A DNA stretch of 64,000 nt from Comamonadaceae bacterium OS-4 (lineage in GTDB: Bacteria > Pseudomonadota > Gammaproteobacteria > Burkholderiales > Burkholderiaceae_C), in the NCBI GenBank assembly GCA_027924025.1, contig AP026970.1, positions 828,501 through 892,500 on the forward strand, in the 5' to 3' direction. The notes beneath the pieces are model-generated. The model had not been told where the DNA came from. It did no database searches and saw only the letters and a program-made list of their open reading frames with translations. Made by a program: the position numbers and the translations under genes. Positions 43,970-53,208 of the stretch are shown here, in pieces; within the stretch, counting starts at the first letter, position 1; every line of letters begins with the position of its first letter.

Positions 43970-44038
43970 GGTGCGAAGCGTCCTAAAAAACATGAGTCGG
44001 AAAATAACCCCGTTTTCTTACACTGCGGGTATTAGGGG

Positions 44039-45307
44039 TTAAGCCAGCAAGGCCTGCGCGAATTCCCGTGCGTTGAAGGTTTCCAGCTCATCGAGCTTCT
44101 CGCCCACCCCGATGAAGTACACCGGAATCGGCCGCTCGCGGGCGATGGCTGCCAGCACGCCGCCCTTGGCGGTGCCGTCCAGCTTGGTGACGATCAGGCC
44201 GGTGAGGCCGAGCGCGTCGTCGAATGCTTTGACCTGCTGCACCGCGTTCTGGCCGGTGTTGCCATCGATCACCAGCAGCACTTCGTGCGGGGCAGTGCCG
44301 TCGGCTTTGGCGATCACGCGTTTGATCTTCTTCAGCTCTTCCATCAGGTGCAGCTGGGTGGGCAATCGGCCCGCGGTGTCGACCAGCACCACATCTTTGC
44401 CGCGCGCCTTGCCGGCGGTGACCGCGTCATAGCTCACCGCAGCGGGGTCGCCCCCTTCTTGGCTGACGATCTCGACCGTGTTGCGGTCGGCCCAGACGGT
44501 GAGCTGCTCACGCGCTGCTGCGCGGAAGGTGTCTGCAGCTGCCAGCAAGACGCTGGCGTTGCTATCGGCCAAATGCTTGGTCAGCTTGCCGATGCTGGTG
44601 GTTTTGCCCGCACCGTTGACGCCTGCCACCATCACCACGGTGGGCGTGTGCTCGCCGATTACCAGGGACTTTTGCAGGGGTTGCAGCAGCTCGGTGAGCT
44701 CGGCAATCAAAATATTTTTCAGCGCCGTCGGGTGGGTCACGCCGGTCGCTTTGACTTTGCGGCGCAGGGCCGCCGTCAGGTGCTCGGTGGCGGATACGCC
44801 CGCATCGGCCATCAGCAGCGCGCCTTCGAGGTCTTCGTAAAGCGCCTCGTCAATCTGGGTGCCGACAAAAACACCGGAGATGCTGCTGGCAGTTTTGCCC
44901 AGACCGGCCTTGAGCTTGTCGAGCCACTTCTGGCGCTCGGGCGGTGTAGCCGGTAGCTCGGGGATCTCAATCGGCGCCACCAAGGCGCTGCCAATCAGCG
45001 AGCCAGTGCCCCAGGCAGGCGGCGGCGAAGCAGGCGCTGTTTGCACAGCCTGCGCGGGCACTGCTGCAACAACGGCGGGCGCCGCGGGGCTGGCTTGTGC
45101 AGTGTTTACCGCTGCGGGCACAGGTACTGCTGGGGCTGCGTCAGGCAGCGCGGCGGGCGATGCAGCTGGCGTGGCCGGGGCATAGGCCGTGGGCAGTGCC
45201 GGGGCGGCGGGCGATGGGGATTCGGCGGCCAGAGGCGCGTCGGGCGCTACCGCTTCAGGGGCCGGAGTCGTCGAGGAAAAGAATTTCTTTTTGAAAAAAC
45301 TGAACAT
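44039..45307 (-). CDS. ftsY: Signal recognition particle receptor
   Basis: A 422-residue SRP receptor GTPase that docks ribosome-SRP complexes at the membrane. The N-terminal ~120 residues are an Ala/Pro-rich A domain starting MFSFFKKKFF. The NG domain has G1 GVNGAGKTTSIGKL, G3 DTAGR and G4 TKLDG. Divergent from the M16 peptidase gene; starts lie within 30 bases of each other. Confidence 0.97.
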   Translation of the reverse strand: MFSFFKKKFFSSTTPAPEAVAPDAPLAAESPSPAAPALPTAYAPATPAASPAALPDAAPAVPVPAAVNTAQASPAAPAVVAAVPAQAVQTAPASPPPAWGTGSLIGSALVAPIEIPELPATPPERQKWLDKLKAGLGKTASSISGVFVGTQIDEALYEDLEGALLMADAGVSATEHLTAALRRKVKATGVTHPTALKNILIAELTELLQPLQKSLVIGEHTPTVVMVAGVNGAGKTTSIGKLTKHLADSNASVLLAAADTFRAAAREQLTVWADRNTVEIVSQEGGDPAAVSYDAVTAGKARGKDVVLVDTAGRLPTQLHLMEELKKIKRVIAKADGTAPHEVLLVIDGNTGQNAVQQVKAFDDALGLTGLIVTKLDGTAKGGVLAAIARERPIPVYFIGVGEKLDELETFNAREFAQALLA

Positions 45308-45335
45308 GAGTGCGTTTCTAGAATCACAGCATTCT

Positions 45336-46814
45336 ATGAAACACCCATTTCACCTGACGGGCGCTCTGCGGCGCGCCTGCATTTCGTGGTCGGCAGGGGC
45401 TTGTGCGCTGGCGCTGATCAGTGCTAGCCCGCTGGCATTGGGCCAATCGAACCCCCCGGTTTCTGTGGCCGCACCGCTGGCGCAACAGTTCACCTTGAAA
45501 AACGGCATGACCCTGATCGTCAAGCCCGACCGACGGGCGCCCACCGCGGTCCACATGCTGTGGGTGCGGGTGGGTTCGATGGACGAGGTCGATGGCAGCA
45601 GTGGGGTGGCCCATGTGCTGGAGCACATGATGTTCAAGGGCACGCAGACGGTCAAAGCCGGCGATTTTTCCCGCCAGGTAGCGGCCTTGGGCGGACGTGA
45701 AAACGCGTTTACCAGCAAGGACTACACCGGGTACTTCCAGCAGATCCCCTCACAGCGGCTGGAGGATGTGATGCGCCTGGAGGCCGACCGCTTTGCCAAC
45801 AGCACCTGGACCGATGAAGACTTCCGCAAGGAGCTGGAGGTGGTCAAAGAAGAGCGCCGCCTGCGCACCGAAGACAAACCCCATGCGCGCCTGCACGAAG
45901 CGATGGACGGTGTGACCTACCAGGCAGACCCCTATCGCCGCCCGATTGTGGGCTGGATGAGCGATCTGGAGAGCCTGCAACCGGAGGACGCGCGCGACTT
46001 TTACCGCCGCTGGTACACCCCCACCAACGCCGCCGTGGTGGTGGGCGGGGATGTGGAGGTGAGTGCCGTGCGAGCCTTGGCCGAAAAGTATTACGGCAGC
46101 CTGCCAGCGCGTGCGGTGCCCCTGCGCAAACCCCGCACCGAGCCGGAGCAGGCCGGCTTGCGGCGCTTGGCTCTCAAAGCTCCGGCAGAGCAGGCCTATG
46201 TGGCGCTGTCGTTCAAGGTGCCCGGTCTGCGGCCGCAGGGGCTCCCTGCCCAAGCGGCTGTGCCCATGGATGCGCCCAGCGAAGATGCTTTGGCCTTGAC
46301 AGTGCTCTCTGCCGTGTTGTCGGGCTTTGACGGTGCGCGGCTCCCGCGGGCCTTGACATTGACCGAGCCTTCGGTGGCCGATAGCGCCGGCGCCTACTAC
46401 GGGTTGACCGCCCGGGGGCCACAGCTCTTCACCCTCTACGGTGTACCTGCAGCCGGCAAGACATCGGCAGAGGTAGAAGCCGCCTTGCGCGCCCAGATCG
46501 CCCTGGTGGCCAAGGAGGGAGTGACGGAGGCCGAGCTGTTGCGGGTGAAAAACCGTTGGGTTGCCGGGGAGGTTTACCAACAAGACAGTGTGTTTAACCA
46601 GGCCCGCTTGTTGGGGGTGGGTTGGATCAACGGATTTCCCTTGGGCAGTGACACGGTGCTGCTGGAGCGGCTCCGCGGGGTGAGTGCGGCGCAGGTGCAA
46701 TCCGCTGCTGCACGTTACTTCGGGGACGATGCGCTGACGGTGGCCACCCTGATCCCCCAGCCCTTGGAGATGGCGCGCAAGCCCCGGTCACCGGCGGCTG
46801 GCATGCGGCACTGA
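45336..46814 (+). CDS. M16 zinc peptidase, catalytic partner
   Basis: A 492-residue inverzincin. The signal peptide (MKHPFHLTG to PLALG) indicates periplasmic location. The zinc motif HxxEH is present (HVLEH) with the third ligand Glu in ELEVVKEER about 75 residues later. It is paired with a non-catalytic M16 protein directly downstream, like the bacterial two-subunit M16B peptidases. An upstream ATG at 45306 would add ten residues and overlap the ftsY start; 45336 gives the better signal peptide. Confidence 0.93.
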   Translation: MKHPFHLTGALRRACISWSAGACALALISASPLALGQSNPPVSVAAPLAQQFTLKNGMTLIVKPDRRAPTAVHMLWVRVGSMDEVDGSSGVAHVLEHMMFKGTQTVKAGDFSRQVAALGGRENAFTSKDYTGYFQQIPSQRLEDVMRLEADRFANSTWTDEDFRKELEVVKEERRLRTEDKPHARLHEAMDGVTYQADPYRRPIVGWMSDLESLQPEDARDFYRRWYTPTNAAVVVGGDVEVSAVRALAEKYYGSLPARAVPLRKPRTEPEQAGLRRLALKAPAEQAYVALSFKVPGLRPQGLPAQAAVPMDAPSEDALALTVLSAVLSGFDGARLPRALTLTEPSVADSAGAYYGLTARGPQLFTLYGVPAAGKTSAEVEAALRAQIALVAKEGVTEAELLRVKNRWVAGEVYQQDSVFNQARLLGVGWINGFPLGSDTVLLERLRGVSAAQVQSAAARYFGDDALTVATLIPQPLEMARKPRSPAAGMRH

Positions 46815-46829
46815 GCACTACACGACACC

Positions 46830-48182
46830 ATGAATACTCCTAAATTGATAGCTGCTCGCGCAATGATTACGGGCGCTATAGGTCTTTTTTGTATAAATTT
46901 CGCCTGGGCGGGGATTCCCATCCAGCACTGGACGCAGCCCCAAGGTGCCCGGGTGTATCTTGTTGAGAGCCCGGCGATACCCATGGTGGATGTGCAGATT
47001 GATCTGGATGCTGGCAGCCGGCGCGACCCGGCCGACCAGCCCGGTCTGGCGAATCTGATGGCAAGTAGCACCTCCAACGGGGTGCGCGCCAGCCATGCCG
47101 GCCCGGCGCTGGATGAAAACCAATTGAGCGAGGCGTGGGCTGATCTAGGGGCTTCATTCGGTGGCAGCGCCAGCGCCGACCGCATGAGCTTCGCGCTGCG
47201 GTCCTTGACCTATCCCGACATCCTGGACCAAGCGGTTGCGCTGGCTGCGCGTCAGATCGGCGAGCCGGCGTTTCCGGAGGCGCCGTGGTTGCGCGACCGG
47301 CCCAAGCTGATCGCCAGCCTCAAGGAGGCCAACACCCGGCCCGCCACACTGGCAGCCCGCGCCTTTAACCGCGCGGTGTATGGCAACCACCCCTATGGTT
47401 ATGAAACGACCGAGGCGAGCTTGCTCCGCACCCACGTGCAGCACATGCGCGACTTGCATGCCCGTGTTCTGCGGGCGTGTGCGGTCCAGGTCAGCATCGT
47501 GGGTGCGCTCAACCGGACACAGGCCGACGCACTGGTAATCAAGTTGCTGGCCCGCTTGCCCCAAGCCGGCTGTGTGAAACCACCACCGGTGCCAGAGGTG
47601 CAGCCTTTGGCCGCTGCCAGTGACCAGCGGATTGCGTTTGCCTCTGCCCAGGCCCATGTCCTGGTGGGGCAACCCGGCTTCAAGCGCAATGATCCTGATT
47701 TCTTTGCGCTCACCGTGGGCAACCACATTCTGGGGGGCGGCGGTTTCACTGCGCGCTTGACCGAAGAGGTGCGCGAAAAAAGAGGCCTGACCTACAGCGT
47801 GTACAGCTTCTTTGCACCGGGTCTGCACGCAGGTGCGTTTACCGTCGGCCTCCAAACGCGGCCCGACCAGGCAGAGCAAGCGCTGGCCTTGGTGCGGGAG
47901 GTGCTGAGCCGGTTTGTGGCGCAGGGCCCGTCTGACAAGGAGCTGCAAGCCGCCAAAGACAACTTGATGGGCGGCTTTGCACTGCGGATTGACAGCAACA
48001 AGAAGTTGCTGGACAACGTGGCCAACATCGCCTGGAACCGCCTGCCGCTCGATTACCTCGACACCTGGACCCAGCAGATCGACAAGCTCACAGCAGCAGA
48101 TGTGCGCGCAGCCATGGCCCGTGTGCTGCAGCCCGACCGGATGGCCACCGTGGTGCTGGGTGCGCCGGATCCGGTGCGGTAA
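46830..48182 (+). CDS. M16 peptidase homologue, non-catalytic partner
   Basis: A 450-residue M16 protein without the HxxEH zinc motif (LANLMAS in its place), so it should act as the inactive half of a heterodimer with the upstream protein. It keeps the R/Y region near the C-terminus (KRGLTYSVYSFF) used for substrate binding. The signal peptide, MNTPKLIAARAMITGAIG to FAWAG, is encoded by a copy of the dispersed repeat. Fifteen bases separate the two genes. Confidence 0.92.
   Translation: MNTPKLIAARAMITGAIGLFCINFAWAGIPIQHWTQPQGARVYLVESPAIPMVDVQIDLDAGSRRDPADQPGLANLMASSTSNGVRASHAGPALDENQLSEAWADLGASFGGSASADRMSFALRSLTYPDILDQAVALAARQIGEPAFPEAPWLRDRPKLIASLKEANTRPATLAARAFNRAVYGNHPYGYETTEASLLRTHVQHMRDLHARVLRACAVQVSIVGALNRTQADALVIKLLARLPQAGCVKPPPVPEVQPLAAASDQRIAFASAQAHVLVGQPGFKRNDPDFFALTVGNHILGGGGFTARLTEEVREKRGLTYSVYSFFAPGLHAGAFTVGLQTRPDQAEQALALVREVLSRFVAQGPSDKELQAAKDNLMGGFALRIDSNKKLLDNVANIAWNRLPLDYLDTWTQQIDKLTAADVRAAMARVLQPDRMATVVLGAPDPVR
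46835..46900 (+). repeat. Dispersed palindromic repeat, copy G
   Basis: TACTCCTAAATTGATAGC, then TGCTCGCGCAATG, then ACGGGCGCTATAGG and a TTTTTT run. It starts five bases after the first base of the ATG of the second M16 gene and encodes its signal peptide. Used here as the reference copy. Confidence 0.8.
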
Positions 48183-48191
48183 GCTCACTCC

Positions 48192-48836
48192 ATGAACGCC
48201 AAAGCTTCCTCTAAAACCACATCTCCCCGCGGTGCTGCAGGCGCCGCCAAGCGCCCCGCACGCCCCCGGGCGGCTCAGAGCCACGAAATCCGCATCATTG
48301 GCGGGCTCTGGAAACGCACCAAACTCAAGGTTGCAGACAAGCCGGGCCTGCGCCCCACGCCCGACCGGGTCCGTGAAACCGTGTTCAACTGGCTGGGCCA
48401 GGACATGACCGGCTTGCGCTGTCTGGATGCCTTTGCCGGTACCGGCGCACTGGGTTTTGAAGCCGCTTCGCGCGGTGCCAAGCAAGTGACACTGATTGAG
48501 CAGGACACCGCGCTAATTGACCAACTCAAAAAGACCCAATCCCAGCTCAACGCCGGCATGGTGCTGGTGCAACGCGGTGACGGCATTGCGGCGATCCGGC
48601 AGGCGGCACCCGCAAGTCTGGATGTGATTTTTATCGATCCGCCGTTTGATGCACCCTTGTTTGAGCCCGCGCTGGGTGCCTGTGCCCATGCGTTGGCAGC
48701 TGGTGGCTGGGTGTATCTGGAGTCCCCCGCCGCCTACACCGATGAGGCCTTGAGCGCATATGGACTGCGCGTCTACCGGCATCTGAAAGCGGGCGCGGTC
48801 CATGCCCACCTGTTGCAAGCGCTCGTCGCTTCCTAA
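48192..48836 (+). CDS. rsmD: 16S rRNA (guanine966-N2)-methyltransferase
   Basis: A 214-residue class I methyltransferase that modifies G966 of 16S rRNA during 30S assembly. Signature RIIGGLWKRTKL, LRPTPDRVRETVFNWL, SAM motif DAFAGTGALGFEAASRGA and catalytic DPPF. The basic, Ala-rich first 30 residues are an extension. It lies ahead of coaD, a common pairing. Confidence 0.96.
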   Translation: MNAKASSKTTSPRGAAGAAKRPARPRAAQSHEIRIIGGLWKRTKLKVADKPGLRPTPDRVRETVFNWLGQDMTGLRCLDAFAGTGALGFEAASRGAKQVTLIEQDTALIDQLKKTQSQLNAGMVLVQRGDGIAAIRQAAPASLDVIFIDPPFDAPLFEPALGACAHALAAGGWVYLESPAAYTDEALSAYGLRVYRHLKAGAVHAHLLQALVAS

Positions 48837-48858
48837 GCCCCTTTGAGAAGGCCCTGCC

Positions 48859-49347
48859 ATGCCCCAAGCCACGATTGCTGTTTTCCCCGGAACCTTTGAC
48901 CCGATTACTTTGGGCCACCAGGACCTGATCCGTCGCTCATCCCGTCTCTTCGGGACGGTCATCGTGGCAGTGGCGGTTGCCCACCACAAGAAGACGCTTT
49001 TCAGTCTCGACGAGCGTTTGGCGATGGCGCGCGAAGTGTTTCAGCCGCTTGATAACGTGCAAGTCGAGAGCTTCAGTGGCCTGGTGCGCGACTTCGCAGT
49101 CGCCCATGGTGCCCGCGCTATGGTGCGAGGGGTGCGCTCGGTGACCGACTTCGATTACGAGGCGCAACTCGCCGGCATGAACAAGTCGTTAGCCCCTGAT
49201 GTAGAAACGGTTTTCCTCACGCCGGACTCGCGTTTTCAATTCATCTCGAGTACGCTGGTCCGGGAGATTGCCACGCTCAAGGGCGACGTTGCCGCCTTCG
49301 TGGCCCCGGTGGTTCATGCCCGTTTGATGGACCGCCTGACACCCTGA
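48859..49347 (+). CDS. coaD: Phosphopantetheine adenylyltransferase
   Basis: A 162-residue enzyme that adenylates 4'-phosphopantetheine in coenzyme A synthesis. The (T/H)xGH motif is GTFDPITLGH, and the family signatures RGVRSVTDFDYEAQLAGMN and SSTLVREIA are intact. Starts 22 bases after rsmD. Confidence 0.98.
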   Translation: MPQATIAVFPGTFDPITLGHQDLIRRSSRLFGTVIVAVAVAHHKKTLFSLDERLAMAREVFQPLDNVQVESFSGLVRDFAVAHGARAMVRGVRSVTDFDYEAQLAGMNKSLAPDVETVFLTPDSRFQFISSTLVREIATLKGDVAAFVAPVVHARLMDRLTP

Positions 49348-49365
49348 CCCTTCAAGGAGCCTGCC

Positions 49366-49818
49366 ATGAAAGTCCTGTTGCCGGTTGACGGTTCGGAGTT
49401 GTCGATGGAGGCCGTTCACTGGGTGCTAGGCGCCCGGGCCCAAGGCCTTCCTGTCGAGGTGGTGTTGGTCAATGTCCAGGAGCCTGCCAATCTTTATGAG
49501 CTGGTAGTGGCACACGACCCCGATGTGTTGAGCCAGGTCAGCACCGATGCCGGTATGCATTGCCTGGAGCCTGCCCGCGCTCTACTGAGCGCTGCCGGGG
49601 TGGAATGTGTTTGCGAAGTCGCGACCGGCGACCCGGCGCATATGGCTATTGAGGTCGGTGAGCGGCATGGCGTTGATCTGGTGGTGATGGGGGCCGAGAG
49701 TGCCGGGGCACTCGGGTCCGGTTTGGTCGGATCAGTGGCCAACGAAGTGCTGCGGACCAGCACCGTGCCGGTGGTGATCGTCAAACTCCCCGCTGACGAC
49801 GAGGGCTTGAGCCCCTGA
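49366..49818 (+). CDS. Universal stress protein, UspA family
   Basis: A 150-residue UspA-fold protein: first strand KVLLPVDGSELS, last strand VPVVIVKL, and a Gly-rich nucleotide loop (VVMGAESAGALGSGLVGSVA). It probably binds ATP or AMP. AAGGAG precedes the ATG, and the gene follows coaD by 18 bases. Confidence 0.94.
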   Translation: MKVLLPVDGSELSMEAVHWVLGARAQGLPVEVVLVNVQEPANLYELVVAHDPDVLSQVSTDAGMHCLEPARALLSAAGVECVCEVATGDPAHMAIEVGERHGVDLVVMGAESAGALGSGLVGSVANEVLRTSTVPVVIVKLPADDEGLSP

Positions 49819-49850
49819 GGCGATAATCCCGCCATGGAGCGCGAACTGCT

Positions 49851-50114
49851 GTGGCACTGTTAATTACCGACGAATGCATCAACTGCGATGTATGCGAGCC
49901 CGAATGCCCGAATGAGGCGATCTACCTGGGTGAGCAGATTTACGAAATCGATCCGCATAAATGCACCGAGTGTGTGGGGCATTTCGACGAGCCCCAGTGT
50001 GTACAGGTGTGCCCCGTGTCTTGCATTCCGGTGAACCCCGATTTCACCGAGAGCAAAGAAACCTTGATGCAAAAGTACCTGCGCTTGCAGGCTGCCGCGG
50101 CCAAACCTGCCTGA
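49851..50114 (+). CDS. YfhL-type 2[4Fe-4S] ferredoxin
   Basis: An 87-residue ferredoxin with two cluster motifs: CINCDVCEPECP and CTECVGHFDEPQCVQVCP. The second motif has the insert typical of YfhL and Allochromatium-type ferredoxins, which have very low redox potentials. The start codon is GTG at 49851. The partner is not evident. Confidence 0.96.
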   Translation: MALLITDECINCDVCEPECPNEAIYLGEQIYEIDPHKCTECVGHFDEPQCVQVCPVSCIPVNPDFTESKETLMQKYLRLQAAAAKPA

Positions 50115-50145
50115 GGGCGCGCAGACGTGCGGTCACCCCGGGCGC

Positions 50146-50544
50146 TTATGGCTTGGCGGGTGGGACCTGCTTGGCGGTAAAGAACTGCGGCCCGTTTTTC
50201 TTCTTGGCGCTGTTTTTGTCTGCGCCTTTTGCCGTCCTGGCTTTCTCTTGTTCCAAGGCCTTGGCCTCCGCAGCCTGGCGTTTTCTAACTTCGGCTTCAG
50301 TGGCGAGGCGCTCTTTTTCTAGCGCTTTGGCGGCCGCCAACTGGCGCTTGTTTTCTTTGTCTGCGGTTTGTTTGCGTGCCATTTCAGTGCCCGCATCGGG
50401 CGCCGCTATGTCCAGGGTTTTGCCATCACCACAGGGTGTCTGGCTGTAGGTGTTGCCACACTTGTAGACTTTTTGGGCTTGAGACGCCGTCCCTATTGCG
50501 GTTAATGCTGCAAAAACGATAGCAAAGGCGATGGCGTGGCGCAT
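50146..50544 (-). CDS. DUF4124-type exported protein
   Basis: A 132-residue protein with a signal peptide ending near TASQAQ, a short DUF4124-like domain (VYKCGNTYSQTPCGDG) with two Cys likely forming a disulfide, and a Lys/Glu/Ala-rich C-terminus predicted to be one long helix. Function unknown. The ATG at 50544 was chosen because it begins the signal peptide; the longer frame upstream runs into pth. Confidence 0.85.
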   Translation of the reverse strand: MRHAIAFAIVFAALTAIGTASQAQKVYKCGNTYSQTPCGDGKTLDIAAPDAGTEMARKQTADKENKRQLAAAKALEKERLATEAEVRKRQAAEAKALEQEKARTAKGADKNSAKKKNGPQFFTAKQVPPAKP

Positions 50545-50569
50545 GCAGGTCTCCGGTGGGGCAGGGGGC

Positions 50570-51250
50570 TTAGGGAGTGACTTGTACCGTGGAAGTGGGT
50601 GGCACTGCGGGTGCGTCATCCACAGCACCTGCAGCCGGTGCCGGTGGCGCAGTGGGACGCGGCGGCTTGGGGCGCGGGGGCTTGCTGGTGTGGATGAGCA
50701 TCGTGGCTTTGTCCATGTCTCCGGCCAACAGGTGCGGCAGTGCTTTGAGCGAACGGTCAATGCTTTGGTCGATGGCAATACGATGGTCGAGCGAAGGCTT
50801 CTTGAGGACCCAGTGCACGACTTCTGACTTCACACCGGGATGGCCTACCCCTAAGCGCAAGCGCCAGTAATCACCGGTGCCTAGCTGGGCATGGATGTCC
50901 CGCAAGCCGTTGTGTCCGGCATGGCTGCCACCGAACTTGAGCTTGGCTTCGCCAGGCACCACGTCCAGCTCGTCGTGAACCACCAGGATTTCTTGGGGCG
51001 TAATTTTGAAAAACCGGGCCAGCGCACCCACCGACTTGCCGGAGAGGTTCATGAATGTTTGTGGTTCTAGCAACCAGACGGTCTGGCCTTGCAGGGTGGT
51101 GCGGGCCACGAGACCGTGGTAGCCCTTGTCCATCGAGAGGTTCAGTTTGAGTTCACGCGCGAGGGCATCAACCCACCAGAAGCCGGCGTTGTGGCGAGTG
51201 CCTTCGTACTCCGGTCCCGGGTTGCCCAGGCCGACAAATAGTTTGATCAT
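50570..51250 (-). CDS. pth: Peptidyl-tRNA hydrolase
   Basis: A 226-residue enzyme releasing tRNA from drop-off peptidyl-tRNA. Family signatures [20 protein letters not shown], with the catalytic His, and [23 protein letters not shown] are complete. The C-terminus has a ~30-residue Pro/Ala-rich extension beyond the usual ~195 residues. It follows rplY on the same strand, a classic pairing. Confidence 0.98.
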   Translation of the reverse strand: MIKLFVGLGNPGPEYEGTRHNAGFWWVDALARELKLNLSMDKGYHGLVARTTLQGQTVWLLEPQTFMNLSGKSVGALARFFKITPQEILVVHDELDVVPGEAKLKFGGSHAGHNGLRDIHAQLGTGDYWRLRLGVGHPGVKSEVVHWVLKKPSLDHRIAIDQSIDRSLKALPHLLAGDMDKATMLIHTSKPPRPKPPRPTAPPAPAAGAVDDAPAVPPTSTVQVTP

Positions 51251-51298
51251 GCTAAAAATTATGGCTCACAACCGGGGCTGTAGAGCACGCCCCAATGC

Positions 51299-51326
51299 AA
51301 ACGGCCCACCGAGGTGGGCCGTTCTT
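51299..51326 (-). terminator. Hairpin between rplY and pth
   Basis: A ten-base perfect stem ACGGCCCACC/GGTGGGCCGT with a two-base loop, 24 bases after the rplY stop on the minus strand, followed by only three T residues. It could be a partial terminator or an RNA stabiliser. Confidence 0.6.
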
Positions 51327-51349
51327 AAGTCCTCAACGCAAAGCGTTAA

Positions 51350-51973
51350 TTACTTCTTGCCTTTTTTACCCTTGGCGTCAGCAGCGGGAGCTGCAACCGG
51401 TGCAATCACTTCTTCCACAGGAGCGACTACGGATACGACCACGGGGTTTGGCTTGCCGTGAGTCACAGCAACAGTTCCCTTGGGCATCGCCAGATCATTC
51501 ACGTGCAGGGACTTGCCCTTCACCAGACCGCTCAGGTCCACAGCGATGAATTCAGGCAGGTCAGCAGGCAAGCAAGCCACTTCCAGCTCGGTGATCACGT
51601 GGTTGATCAAGCAGGAATCGGTCTTCACTGCAGGCGAGTTTTCCTGGCCGCTGAAGTGCAAAGGAACGCGCATGCTCAGCTTGGTGTTGGCTTCCACGCG
51701 TTGGAAGTCAATGTGCAGGATCAATTGCTTGTAGGGGTGCATTTGCACGTCGCGCAACAGAACCTTGCTTTCCTTGCCGTTGAATTCCATGTCCAGGATG
51801 GTGGAGTGGAAAGCTTCTTTCTTGATGGCGTGCCACAAAGCATTGTGGTCCAGCTCAACCAAGAGGGGTTCGCCAGTGCCACCGTAAACGATGCCAGGTG
51901 TACGACCGGTAACGCGGAGACGGCGGCTCGCACCCGTGCCCTGCTTAGCGCGCTCAAAAGCGACAAATTTCAT
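51350..51973 (-). CDS. rplY: 50S ribosomal protein L25 (Ctc form)
   Basis: A 207-residue long-form L25 that binds 5S rRNA. The N-terminal L25 domain ([25 protein letters not shown]) is followed by the C-terminal TL5/Ctc domain and an Ala/Lys-rich tail. The ATG at 51973 is preceded by TAGGAG; a TTG two codons earlier is not needed. Confidence 0.97.
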   Translation of the reverse strand: MKFVAFERAKQGTGASRRLRVTGRTPGIVYGGTGEPLLVELDHNALWHAIKKEAFHSTILDMEFNGKESKVLLRDVQMHPYKQLILHIDFQRVEANTKLSMRVPLHFSGQENSPAVKTDSCLINHVITELEVACLPADLPEFIAVDLSGLVKGKSLHVNDLAMPKGTVAVTHGKPNPVVVSVVAPVEEVIAPVAAPAADAKGKKGKK

Positions 51974-52031
51974 ATTCAACTCCTAAAAGAGTCCACCGCG
52001 ACCAGTGTGACTCCGACTTTAAAAAGACATC

Positions 52032-52048
52032 GCCGGCACAGCGCCGGC
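52032..52048 (-). terminator. Hairpin between prs and rplY
   Basis: GCCGGC-GCTGT-GCCGGC stem-loop on the minus strand, followed after five bases by CTTTTT. It is a plausible attenuating terminator within the prs-rplY-pth transcript. Confidence 0.5.
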
Positions 52049-52075
52049 AATATCTGCTTTTTGCACCGGGTAGTG

Positions 52076-53038
52076 TTACTCGGTGAACAAACTCATGACC
52101 GAATCACCCTTGGCAATACGCTGGATCGTGTCGGCGATCAGCGGAGCCACGGACAGTTGGCGAATCTTGGTGCACTGCGCAGCGGCAGCGCTCAAAGGAA
52201 TGGTGTTGGTCACCACAACCTCGTCGAGGGCATCGCCACCGGCGATACGCTCGATGGCAGGGCCGGAAAAAATGGGGTGTGTGCAATAGGCATACACCTT
52301 CTTCGCGCCGCGGGCCTTCAACACTTCAGCGGCTTTGACCAAAGTGCCTGCGGTGTCGATCATGTCGTCCATGATCACGCAGTTGCGGCCTTCAATCTCG
52401 CCGATCACGTGCATCACTTCAGACACGTTGGCCTTGGGGCGACGCTTGTCGATGATGGCCATGTCGCAGTTCAACTGCTTGGCCAGCGCACGGGCACGCA
52501 CCACGCCACCCACGTCGGGCGACACAACGATCAGATCGCTGTAGTTCTTCTGGCGCAAATCGCCCAGCAGCACGGGGGACGCATAAATGTTGTCCACCGG
52601 AATGTCAAAGAAGCCTTGGATCTGGTCAGCGTGCAAATCCATGGTCAGCACGCGGTCCACGCCCACGGCTTGCAACATGTTGGCGACCACTTTGGCAGTG
52701 ATTGGCACACGGGCAGAGCGGGGACGACGGTCTTGACGTGCGTAACCGAAGTAGGGAATCACGGCACTGATGCGCTCAGCAGACGCACGCTTGAGTGCAT
52801 CGACCATGATCAGCAATTCCATCAGATTTTCGTTGGTAGGAGCGCACGTGCTCTGAACCACGAACACGTCGCGGGCGCGAACGTTTTGGTTGATCTCTAC
52901 CGTGACCTCGCCATCCGAGAAGCGACCGACGGTGGCTGCACCGAGGGAAATGCCGAGGTGCTTGGAAATGTCTTCCGCCATGCCAGGATTGGCATTGCCG
53001 GTGAAAACCATGAAATCAGGGGGTGTGAATGCCTGCAT
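52076..53038 (-). CDS. prs: Ribose-phosphate pyrophosphokinase
   Basis: A 320-residue PRPP synthase, the source of PRPP for nucleotide, His and Trp synthesis. ATP-binding [10 protein letters not shown], the flexible loop around [17 protein letters not shown] and the PRPP loop DDMIDTAGT are intact. It lies downstream of ispE and the tRNA-Gln gene, upstream of rplY. Confidence 0.98.
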   Translation of the reverse strand: MQAFTPPDFMVFTGNANPGMAEDISKHLGISLGAATVGRFSDGEVTVEINQNVRARDVFVVQSTCAPTNENLMELLIMVDALKRASAERISAVIPYFGYARQDRRPRSARVPITAKVVANMLQAVGVDRVLTMDLHADQIQGFFDIPVDNIYASPVLLGDLRQKNYSDLIVVSPDVGGVVRARALAKQLNCDMAIIDKRRPKANVSEVMHVIGEIEGRNCVIMDDMIDTAGTLVKAAEVLKARGAKKVYAYCTHPIFSGPAIERIAGGDALDEVVVTNTIPLSAAAAQCTKIRQLSVAPLIADTIQRIAKGDSVMSLFTE

Positions 53039-53117
53039 GTGGGGAGGTCCAGCGAAGAGAGTGGGTTTATTTTTTCACAGATCGCATGCTGCATCGGGAC
53101 CGGCCCGAACAGCAATT

Positions 53118-53194
53118 TGGCAGGGGAAGAAGGATTCGAACCTTCGCATGCTGGAATCAAAATCCAGTGCCTTAACCAACTTGGCGACTCCCCT
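53118..53194 (-). tRNA. tRNA-Gln (TTG anticodon)
   Basis: A 77-base cloverleaf on the minus strand: acceptor AGGGGAG/TTCCCCT, D-stem GCC/GGC, anticodon stem CTGGA/TCCAG with loop TTTTGAT (anticodon TTG, reads CAA/CAG), T-arm GAAGG-TTCGAAT-CCTTC, discriminator G and encoded CCA. It begins 14 bases after the ispE stop and ends 79 bases before prs, so it is probably released from a mixed transcript. Confidence 0.97.
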
Positions 53195-53208
53195 ACACGG
53201 GTTGGTAG

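Noticed and set aside
47154..48485. A 443-codon minus-strand frame opposite the second M16 gene and rsmD
   Set aside because: Antisense to two recognised genes with no motif; typical long shadow frame in high-GC DNA.
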